Below, one piece after another: positions 32,768 through 39,223 of a stretch of 53,167 nt of DNA. The notes below the pieces were generated by a model. That model searched no databases and was not told the origin of the DNA. It was given only the letters and a program-made list of their open reading frames with translations. Location: positions 1 through 53,167 of the forward strand of contig CAZYSP010000007.1 in NCBI GenBank assembly GCA_964650285.1, in the 5' to 3' direction. A program made the translations under genes and the position numbers. Position 1 is the stretch's first letter. Each line of letters begins with the position of its first letter. The stretch comes from JACPJP01 sp964650285 (lineage in GTDB: Archaea; Nanobdellota; Nanobdellia; Woesearchaeales; GW2011-AR4).

Positions 32768-33691
32768 CTATCTTCTTACTATTGAGAATGTGTAGGTTTT
32801 ATAAATCTTCTCAGGCCTGAACTTCTTTTTAAAGTAAAGCAAAACCTTATCTGAACCTCCAAAATCAACATAATCATAACCTTCTCTCTTAAGCCTGTTA
32901 AGGTCGTCAATATTTGCTACTTCCCCTAATCCTGGACAAGAGTAATCAAGTATGCCTATGGAAGAATAATAATTGTTGCTGTTTGGTATTTTCCAGCCTG
33001 CAGTTATAGTGCAGGGCTTTCCATTGACACACAATGTTTTTGCCATATCCAAACCCTTAAAATTATTATCAATCAAATTAAAATAATAATCCTTGTCAAC
33101 CCTGTCATTATCCTTTCTTTTTTTCAGCCAGCTTGACAATATTCTTTTAAGTTTTTCCTTAGGAATATCCTTGCTGTTTCTTACACTTACTTTGTTCTTC
33201 TTATAGAATCTGTTTTTGATATTTCTTAATTTTTTCCACTTGCTGCCTTTGAGCCTTGAATTCCATAAGTCCATATTGTACGTTGGCCAATAAAGAATTT
33301 CAGTATAATTGCAGGCTCTAAAGCTGTTTTTTATTTTAAATTTATTTAAAAGCTTTTTTTTCAGATCTTCAGAAACCTCAATAACAAATTTTTTGGCTTT
33401 TTGTTTCTTTAGAATGTAATTTGTGGCCTCTAATAGTAAATCAAGTCTCTCGCTTTCTGGAGCCAATATTCCATTGGGAAAAAGACTCCAGACATTATTG
33501 TCTTTATCAAATTGTACAAGTAAGCACTTACCATTACCAAAATCGAAGAAAATATTTTTGTCCCACCTAGTTTCATTATATAAATAATGCAGATAATTAT
33601 GCTCTGCAAAATGACCATACTTTTTAATTCCCTTTTTTATCTTTTTTTGATGCTTAACAACATCAGATATTGCCTTCAAATTTGAATGCAC
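32768..33691 (-). CDS. DUF2156/FemX-like GNAT-fold transferase, paralogue B
   Basis: A 307-residue protein with the C-terminal GNAT-type fold seen in phosphatidylglycerol lysyltransferases and FemABX-like enzymes, preceded by an N-terminal domain of the same fold. Diagnostic stretches are SKWKKLRNIKNRFYKK, ITAGWKIPNSNNYYSSIGI, PGLGEVANIDDL and YVDFGGSDKVLLYFKKKF. The same stretches occur in the paralogue at 34732-35637. The family transfers acyl or aminoacyl groups to amines or lipids, often from aminoacyl-tRNA. It is the last gene of the decarboxylase-ureohydrolase cluster, after a 168-base A-rich spacer. The substrate is unknown. Confidence 0.7.
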   Translation of the reverse strand: MHSNLKAISDVVKHQKKIKKGIKKYGHFAEHNYLHYLYNETRWDKNIFFDFGNGKCLLVQFDKDNNVWSLFPNGILAPESERLDLLLEATNYILKKQKAKKFVIEVSEDLKKKLLNKFKIKNSFRACNYTEILYWPTYNMDLWNSRLKGSKWKKLRNIKNRFYKKNKVSVRNSKDIPKEKLKRILSSWLKKRKDNDRVDKDYYFNLIDNNFKGLDMAKTLCVNGKPCTITAGWKIPNSNNYYSSIGILDYSCPGLGEVANIDDLNRLKREGYDYVDFGGSDKVLLYFKKKFRPEKIYKTYTFSIVRR

Positions 33692-33859
33692 CCCTTTAAT
33701 TAAAACAATGTTAGAACTATTATTTAAATTTTTATAATTATTTTTAATAAATTTTTATTTTTTATTTATTATTGGATTTATTAATTATTTTAATTATTGA
33801 TTTTTTAATTTTCATTGGAATCATTTTTTTATTGAATTTTTATTATTGAAACTACTTTT
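33692..33859 (-). other. 168-base AT-rich spacer
   Basis: No ORF is visible. It is nearly all A/T with T-runs on the plus strand and the repeated unit TTTTTATTATTGAAACTA-like near its end, similar to the gatC-gatA spacer. It lies between the agmatinase-family gene and paralogue B, both on the minus strand; a promoter for paralogue B is possible. Confidence 0.45.
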
Positions 33860-34735
33860 TTATTTTTTATCAAACTTATAACCAATCATCTTATACAAAA
33901 TTTTAGATGCAGTAAAATCAGAACTAACATCATTTTCATTGGGGCATAATTCAACAACATCAAAACCAACAACATTTCTTTCTTCAAATACTTTCTTCAG
34001 AAATTTAAGTGCCTGGTAATACAATAAACCACCTGGTTCTGGCGTTCCTGTAGAAGGCATAATAGATGGATCAAACACATCCAAATCAAGCGTAATGTAA
34101 ACGTTCTTTGACAGCTTTGAGATTGCATTTTCCATCCATTCGTCATTATAAAAAAGATCTTTTGCCCAAAAAATTTCCTGTTTGTTTTTCTTTGCAAAAA
34201 CTGCTTCCTCATAATCCAAGCTTCTTACTCCAACCTGGATAATATTTTTGCATACATCAAGGCATCTTTTTATCGTGCATGCATGGCTGAATTTAGCCCC
34301 ACCATATTCTTCCCTTAGATCAGTGTGTGCATCTAACTGCAAAATAGAAAAATCCTCATAGCTTTCAGCAAATGCCCGAACACAGCCAACAGTTATTGAA
34401 TGTTCACCCCCAATAGCAACAGGAAATTTTTTATCGTCAATTATTTTTTTAACATTCTTATAAACAATATCAACCATCAATTCTGGTTCTTCCTCAATGC
34501 TCAATTCATTCAGTGTACAAATTCCAACATCACATATGTTTTTATTCAGTTCCTCATCATAAAGCTCCATATTCCTAGACGCGTCTAGTATTGCTCTTGG
34601 CCCTTTTGCAGTTCCTTTTATGTAAGTAGTTGTCTTCTCATAAGATATTGGTAAGATAACAGCCTTGGAATCATCATAATTAGATAACTCGTCTTCCAGC
34701 TCACCAAAATTATTTGGAAATTTGATGTAGTTCAT
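33860..34735 (-). CDS. speB: Agmatinase/ureohydrolase family enzyme (SpeB-like)
   Basis: A binuclear Mn enzyme that removes urea from agmatine or an aminopropyl-agmatine. 291 residues with all ligand motifs: GGEHSITVG (His near residue 113), QLDAHTDLREEYGG (about 135-148), KFSHACTIKR, and ITLDLDVFDPSIMPSTGTPE (about 217-236). The start at 34735 gives a four-base ATGA overlap with paralogue A upstream, so the two are strictly coupled. In thermophilic archaea a homologue acts on N1-aminopropylagmatine; which substrate applies here is open. Confidence 0.92.
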   Translation of the reverse strand: MNYIKFPNNFGELEDELSNYDDSKAVILPISYEKTTTYIKGTAKGPRAILDASRNMELYDEELNKNICDVGICTLNELSIEEEPELMVDIVYKNVKKIIDDKKFPVAIGGEHSITVGCVRAFAESYEDFSILQLDAHTDLREEYGGAKFSHACTIKRCLDVCKNIIQVGVRSLDYEEAVFAKKNKQEIFWAKDLFYNDEWMENAISKLSKNVYITLDLDVFDPSIMPSTGTPEPGGLLYYQALKFLKKVFEERNVVGFDVVELCPNENDVSSDFTASKILYKMIGYKFDKK

Positions 34736-35637
34736 TTTCTTACGATATGAAACCAATAAGTTCTATAAAAGCTTTCAGGTCCAAACTTCTTTTTGAATCG
34801 CAGCAAAGACTCTGTAGAATCGCCAAAATCCGCATATTCATACCCTTTCTTTTTTATCTGAGTTAAATCATCAATATTGGCTACCTCTCCCAAACCAGGA
34901 TATTTGCAGTTATATAATCCAATAGCAGAATAATAATTATTGCTGTTTGGTATTTTCCATCCAGCAGTTATACCGGATGGTATATTATTCACGACAACGC
35001 TTCTGGCCATGTCTGTTTCCTCAAAATCATTTTTTATGAAATTAAGATACATTTCCGTATAGTAAGTCTTTTCCATATTGGTCCTGCTTTTCCTCCATTT
35101 AAGGACTACGTCCCTTAGTTTTTCTTTCTTTATTTCCTTTGACGGAATAAACTCCACATTATAGGATTTCAGAAATTTATTTTTAATGTTCCTCAGCTTC
35201 TTCCATTCTTTGCCTTTTAATTCCTTGTCCCATTTTTTCATATTGAAAACAGGGTTATAATAAATTATTGGAGCTTTGGTAATTCTGTATTTATCTGATT
35301 CTTTTAGCATGTTGTTGATTCCATTCCAGAATTTTTCCGGAACAAATACAAACACCTTCTTATCCTTTTTAGTCAACAGCACATAATCCAAGAAATCATT
35401 AAACAGTTCTAATCTTTTTTTCTCTGGAGCAAGCACCCCTCCAATCAACTCCCATATTCCGCTTTTATACCTTATGGAGACTATTCCCCCATCTTTAAAT
35501 TTAAAAAAAAATATTTTTGCATAGCTATTCTGCTGATTATAAAAGAACCAGTAATTGTGCTCGCGTACAGAACCATGTTTTTTTATACAATTAATAATTT
35601 CCTTTTTGCCAGTACAGATATCGTTAATAATATCCAT
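34732..35637 (-). CDS. DUF2156/FemX-like GNAT-fold transferase, paralogue A
   Basis: 301 residues, clearly related to the protein at 32768-33691. Shared blocks are EWKKLRNIKNKFLK, ITAGWKIPNSNNYYSAIGL, PGLGEVANIDDL, YADFGDSTESLLRFKKKF and a final IVRK. The two-GNAT-domain layout resembles the catalytic part of lipid or peptidoglycan aminoacyltransferases. Its stop overlaps the ureohydrolase start by four bases, and the pyruvoyl decarboxylase gene is 71 bases upstream. That places it inside polyamine metabolism, perhaps acylating or aminoacylating a polyamine or agmatine. Activity is inference from fold and position only. Confidence 0.7.
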   Translation of the reverse strand: MDIINDICTGKKEIINCIKKHGSVREHNYWFFYNQQNSYAKIFFFKFKDGGIVSIRYKSGIWELIGGVLAPEKKRLELFNDFLDYVLLTKKDKKVFVFVPEKFWNGINNMLKESDKYRITKAPIIYYNPVFNMKKWDKELKGKEWKKLRNIKNKFLKSYNVEFIPSKEIKKEKLRDVVLKWRKSRTNMEKTYYTEMYLNFIKNDFEETDMARSVVVNNIPSGITAGWKIPNSNNYYSAIGLYNCKYPGLGEVANIDDLTQIKKKGYEYADFGDSTESLLRFKKKFGPESFYRTYWFHIVRK

Positions 35638-35708
35638 GTGTGATAAAGTTGAATTATAAAGTTTTTATAAGTTTCGCTATTGTCAAATAAGAAGAAAAAT
35701 TATTTTAA

Positions 35709-36128
35709 TTAAGGAGTAGCCAGTTGTTCTGGTGTCGCGTATATATGATCAGAATGGCTTCTTGGAAAGTCTATTCCCCTCTTTATAACTTTCTTGGTGT
35801 GTTTTTTTGCTTCAAAAGCACTTACTAATAACTTAACTGCATTATCAACATCAAATCCCTTACACGAAAAAACATCAATAAAGACATAATCTTTTTCTGG
35901 AAAAGTATGTATACTTATATGAGATTCTGCTATCATAACAAAGCCTGAAATTCCTTCAATAGTTGCTCCTGAGTCTAACCACTTTACAACATGCGGTAAT
36001 GCCATCTTGGTCATACCTAATTTTCCAGGAAGATTATTAAGAATATCATAAACTCGGCTTTGAGAATTCAATTTTTTCCCGTTACAAGACGATGCGTCAA
36101 TTGTCAGATGTTGACCAAATTCCCTCAT
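35709..36128 (-). CDS. speH: Pyruvoyl-dependent S-adenosylmethionine decarboxylase family (SAM or arginine decarboxylase)
   Basis: A 139-residue proenzyme that self-cleaves at Glu-Ser to form a pyruvoyl group. The site is visible in MIAESHISIHTFPEKDYVFI (Ser near residue 69), with the catalytic Cys in DVFSCKGFD. N-terminal FGQHLTIDASSC also fits the family. Bacterial and most archaeal members decarboxylate SAM for spermidine synthesis, but crenarchaeal members have switched to arginine, giving agmatine. Being upstream of an agmatinase-family gene makes either reading sensible. It is the first gene of the cluster on this strand. Confidence 0.9.
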   Translation of the reverse strand: MREFGQHLTIDASSCNGKKLNSQSRVYDILNNLPGKLGMTKMALPHVVKWLDSGATIEGISGFVMIAESHISIHTFPEKDYVFIDVFSCKGFDVDNAVKLLVSAFEAKKHTKKVIKRGIDFPRSHSDHIYATPEQLATP

Positions 36129-36179
36129 TTTTTTGAAATAAACTATTTTATCTAAAATTATTTATTTTAAAAGAAGTAT

Positions 36180-36914
36180 TTAAAGCTTTCTGTTTTTTAT
36201 TATTATCGTCGGAAATTTTTGAAAAAATTTTAAAAAGTTTGATTTAAAAAATGCAAAAAGAAAAATTATGGAAAAAAATAATATGCCTATAGACGACAAA
36301 ATTGTATTGTACATTATCCTAATTAAGAAATCAAAAAATAAATTCTGGGGATACAAGATAACAATCTTCTCATAAGCAGGATCAAAGGTATAAGTTCCAA
36401 AATTAAAAAAACTCTCATGAAACAAATCAAAAACAAAATTAAAGTTAAGATTAGATAAAATAAAAAACAAAACAGCATCTAATAAAGTCAAAAAAGATCC
36501 AACAGCAAGAATAATTAATAATCTTTTTGTAATTTTTTTAAAATTAAAGTTAATCAAAAAAATCAATAAAATAAAAAGTAATAAAAATAAAATTACGGAA
36601 AAATAATATATGGACAAAACTTTTGAAATCAGAATTTTTACATCCAGTAAATGAGTTTTTTCTCTTTCATTAAAGAAATCATTTTTAATTAAATTATTAT
36701 TTTTCTCATTTTTCAAATAATTCAAAACATCATTATTGATAATTTCAATATCATAATTTTTCAATTTTGTATAAACATTATATTTTGAAAATTCTTTCTT
36801 GTATAAACTTTCATCAAAAGCCACAGAATTAAAATTATACCCATAAATAATAAAAGGTATGGTCAGCACCATTAAAACAGAAACGATAAGTAAAAATAGT
36901 TTTTTACTCTCCAT
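36180..36914 (-). CDS. DUF1461/TIGR01906 membrane protein, Lit-like
   Basis: 244 residues with about five membrane helices. The family signatures are FNEREKTHLLDVKILISK (the E-x-x-HL-x-DVK block, after helix 1) and LFHESFFNFGTYTFDPAYEK followed by LYPQNLFFDF (the FH-x-x-FF ... W/YTFDP ... P-x-x-FF block). In Gram-positive bacteria this family includes Lit, which moves an acyl chain within lipoproteins. Archaeal members are uncharacterised. ATG 36914 is preferred to TTG 36920. It follows no clear operon; the next gene upstream starts at 37420. Confidence 0.75.
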   Translation of the reverse strand: MESKKLFLLIVSVLMVLTIPFIIYGYNFNSVAFDESLYKKEFSKYNVYTKLKNYDIEIINNDVLNYLKNEKNNNLIKNDFFNEREKTHLLDVKILISKVLSIYYFSVILFLLLFILLIFLINFNFKKITKRLLIILAVGSFLTLLDAVLFFILSNLNFNFVFDLFHESFFNFGTYTFDPAYEKIVILYPQNLFFDFLIRIMYNTILSSIGILFFSIIFLFAFFKSNFLKFFQKFPTIIIKNRKL

Positions 36915-36949
36915 AATCAAAAAGATAATTTAGAAATATAAATATGTTT

Positions 36950-37420
36950 TTATTGATTTTCAATAACAACAGTTCTTTTTCTTTTCCTTAATAATAAGAT
37001 ATCTTCAAATTCTATCCTTACTCTTTTGCCCTTAATTTGTTTTTGAGCGTTTTCAATCTCTCTTTTTGCTTCCTTATGTAATTTGTCTATAAACTTCTCT
37101 TTTAGATTAGGTAAAATTGGTACATTCTGTTTTCCAACACCATCTCCAGCATCAAAACTCTGTGGAATATAAAACTCGATTTGCGGATTGTTTAAGGATT
37201 GCTGTATTTCCCTTAAATTGCTGTAATCCTGCTCAAAATTCCCGTATTTTATTGAAGTTATCATTTCATGCTCGGTAGGGCTGTAAAACATTCCTGCATA
37301 GTCAGGAAAATCATTAGTGACAAGATAAGCAGCCGTATTGCTTAAGCTGCCATGGGAGTCTATGCTGTAACCGCTCTTGCTCAGAACTTCATATCCTGGT
37401 GTAAATGGATTCAGGTACAT
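36950..37420 (-). CDS. Uncharacterised protein, 156 residues
   Basis: Starts MYLNPFTPGYEVL, with a mixed N-terminal domain (YSIDSHGSLSNTAAYLV; YAGMFYSPTEHEMITSIKYG), a linker with Pro and Gly, and a basic helical C-terminus (EKFIDKLHKEAKREIENAQK). No signal peptide or membrane helix. I do not recognise it. Its ATG comes one base after the stop of the upstream Lys/Glu-rich gene, so the two are coupled. Confidence 0.6.
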   Translation of the reverse strand: MYLNPFTPGYEVLSKSGYSIDSHGSLSNTAAYLVTNDFPDYAGMFYSPTEHEMITSIKYGNFEQDYSNLREIQQSLNNPQIEFYIPQSFDAGDGVGKQNVPILPNLKEKFIDKLHKEAKREIENAQKQIKGKRVRIEFEDILLLRKRKRTVVIENQ

Positions 37421-37421
37421 T

Positions 37422-37868
37422 TTAATCAACATGCACTATTTCTTTTTCCTCCTTTATTGCCTCTTTAATTGCTTCTTCTATGGATTTATTTTTCTTCTTT
37501 TTCATATTTTTATCTTTATCAGTTCCAGTTTCGATATTATTATTTTGAATATCTTTTGTAATGCTATTGAAGTCTTTTTCCTCTTGTTCTTTTTTCTGGT
37601 ATTTCTCTTCCTGCTCTACCGCATCCACTATAGTTTTTTCTTTCTCTTCATTTTCTTTTTCTTTCTTTTTATCTTCGTCCTCCTTTTTCATAGATTGGTA
37701 ATCCTTATTAACTTTATCCTCTTCTGGCTTATTAGCATTATACTCATCATTTTTGTGGTAATCCTCCTGAGACCCTTTAGAACTATGGCCTGCATAGTCA
37801 CCTCTAGTACCACTAGTACTATGAATGTCCCATTTATCCTCATCCCAAATATCATGTCTTTTGTACAT
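37422..37868 (-). CDS. Highly charged low-complexity protein, 148 residues
   Basis: Begins MYKRHDIWDEDKWDIHSTS, then becomes almost wholly Lys, Glu, Asp, Asn and Gln with a coiled-coil core. It is probably disordered or an extended helix. No recognised family. TATA-like TTTATAAA near 37920 on the minus strand gives a leader of about 30 bases. It is co-transcribed with the gene at 36950-37420, which may be its structured partner. Confidence 0.55.
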   Translation of the reverse strand: MYKRHDIWDEDKWDIHSTSGTRGDYAGHSSKGSQEDYHKNDEYNANKPEEDKVNKDYQSMKKEDEDKKKEKENEEKEKTIVDAVEQEEKYQKKEQEEKDFNSITKDIQNNNIETGTDKDKNMKKKKNKSIEEAIKEAIKEEKEIVHVD

Positions 37869-37963
37869 TTTGATAAGCCTTATTACAAGGTTAAGATACA
37901 GATTTTATGCGTTTCCCCCTTTATAAATCTTTCTATTTTTCACCACTTAAAAGTAACAGTATA

Positions 37964-38467
37964 TTAGTATTTAATAAGAAATTTGGCCTTGTTTCTGTCA
38001 ATATCTATAAACTCATCTGCTTCCTCTCTTAATTTGCCAGAACTGCTCGGACCAATAGCCATCACTTCTATTCTGCAGCCCATTGCACGCCTCAAATGCT
38101 GCACCAAGGGCACAAAATCACCATCTCCACTTACTAAAATTATTGTATCCAGCTTGTTTGCTAATTCAATTATATCCATTGATATTCCAATATCCCAGTC
38201 TCCTTTTTTTGCGCCACCGGCAAATGTCTGTAAATCTTTTGTTTTTACTTCATAGCCTATTTTTTCCAAGGCATCAAAGAAATTTTTTTCTTCCTTAATA
38301 TCGGCTTTTATTACATATGATATAGCCCTGACCAATTTTCTTCCACTTACAGCTCCCCTAAGAACCTGCGCAAAATTAACTTTTGCCTTATACAAATTTT
38401 TTGCAGAATAATAAAGATTCTGCACATCTACAAAAACTCCTACTCTTTGCTCTTTATTTATTCTCAT
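37964..38467 (-). CDS. NYN/LabA-like PIN-fold nuclease
   Basis: A 167-residue NYN-domain protein (DUF88). The PIN-type acidic residues are visible: VGVFVDVQNLYYSA (Asp near residue 13), KGDWDIGISMDIIELA (Asp pair near 94-101) and TIILVSGDGDFVPLVQHLR (about 113-131). The end is EEADEFIDIDR. Proteins of this type cut RNA, often tRNA or mRNA in quality control. It overlaps the upstream zinc-ribbon gene by four bases, suggesting that the ribbon provides RNA or ribosome targeting. Confidence 0.88.
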   Translation of the reverse strand: MRINKEQRVGVFVDVQNLYYSAKNLYKAKVNFAQVLRGAVSGRKLVRAISYVIKADIKEEKNFFDALEKIGYEVKTKDLQTFAGGAKKGDWDIGISMDIIELANKLDTIILVSGDGDFVPLVQHLRRAMGCRIEVMAIGPSSSGKLREEADEFIDIDRNKAKFLIKY

Positions 38468-38619
38468 TTAATCTCACCCACATTTTGCTCAAAACCACAA
38501 TCAGAGCACTTAATTTTTCCTTCTGCAAATTTTAAACTTAACTTCCCGCATTTAGGGCATCTTTGAACAATCTTAAATTTCTCAATCTGCTTTTTCCAGT
38601 CCTCTTCATCGTGGTCCAT
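38464..38619 (-). CDS. Zinc-ribbon mini-protein coupled to the NYN nuclease
   Basis: 51 residues: an acidic helix (MDHDEEDWKKQIEKFKIV) and then CPKCGKLSLKFAEGKIKCSD with CGFEQNVG, a two-knuckle ribbon. ATG 38619 is taken because a TATA-like TTTATATAC lies about 24-32 bases upstream on the minus strand, giving a leaderless mRNA; longer frames reach 38697. The stop and the NYN start overlap (ATGA). The strict pairing suggests a two-subunit RNA-processing unit. Confidence 0.65.
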   Translation of the reverse strand: MDHDEEDWKKQIEKFKIVQRCPKCGKLSLKFAEGKIKCSDCGFEQNVGEIK

Positions 38620-38666
38620 AAAGGGAAAGTTTAATTGTTTGTATATAAATCTATCGCGAACCATAC

Positions 38667-38690
38667 AAAAAACCACCAACCTTATAAAAA
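38667..38690 (+). promoter_or_regulatory. Shared promoter element, copy 1
   Basis: AAAAAACCACCAACCTT at 38667-38683 runs straight into a TATA-like ATAAAAA. The same 17 bases recur at 39178-39194 before polB. The copy is about 62 bases before the ATG at 38752. The position fits BRE plus TATA plus an upstream factor site. Confidence 0.5.
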
Positions 38691-38751
38691 GGGGCAAAAA
38701 GCTTAAAAATAGATATTCATTAATCTCGACTAAGGGGTGTGGAGTAAGAAA

Positions 38752-39135
38752 ATGCCAGATATTACTTATAATAAAAAAACGATAAGTGATTTAGTTTTTG
38801 CTATAGATGATGCTCATAGAATATTACAACTTATCCAAGGTTTAGAATATGCATTGAATGAAATACAAAAAGATACATCAATATTAGCTGTAGCATCTGA
38901 AAGAAAGTTTCAAAATCTTCTTCTTATGTTAGATGAATCCATTAAGGATTCAAAAAGGACTAATCTTAGTATGATTTCTCATAATCCTAATACTCAATAT
39001 ACACTAGGGATTTTAGAACAACATATGGGGGATTTTCCCGAAGCAAAAGAACTTGTCAAAGAGATTTATGAAGCATTACCTGAAACTAATCCTGAAAATA
39101 TTGAATCTGTTGTACAACCTCAAACTCATCAGTAA
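38752..39135 (+). CDS. Uncharacterised helical protein, 127 residues
   Basis: Starts MPDITYNKKTISDLVFAIDD and is predicted all-helical, with a central Leu-rich bundle (NLLLMLDESIKDS) and a short polar tail. Not recognised. GGAG eight to nine bases before ATG 38752 favours this start over GTG 38737. It stands just before polB with a gap of 88 bases. It shares with polB a 17-bp element adjoining the TATA box, which hints at co-regulation and perhaps a replication or repair role. Confidence 0.6.
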   Translation: MPDITYNKKTISDLVFAIDDAHRILQLIQGLEYALNEIQKDTSILAVASERKFQNLLLMLDESIKDSKRTNLSMISHNPNTQYTLGILEQHMGDFPEAKELVKEIYEALPETNPENIESVVQPQTHQ

Positions 39136-39177
39136 GAAAAATTAAAACCTTTGTCCTTTATTTCTTATATTTTTAAT

Positions 39178-39202
39178 AAAAAACCACCAACCTTTATATA
39201 TC
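39178..39202 (+). promoter_or_regulatory. Shared promoter element, copy 2 (polB promoter)
   Basis: AAAAAACCACCAACCTT at 39178-39194 merges into TTTATATAT, about 25-30 bases before the polB ATG at 39224. It matches copy 1 at 38667-38683 exactly over 17 bases. Spacing predicts a very short polB leader. Confidence 0.55.
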
Positions 39203-39223
39203 CAAAAACCCTACCTTACAAGT

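Noticed and set aside
37377..37967. 196-codon plus-strand frame opposite the charged protein gene
   Set aside because: Its product is a run of Phe/Leu/Ile caused by the Lys/Glu-rich code on the other strand; the minus-strand genes here have promoter and coupling signals.
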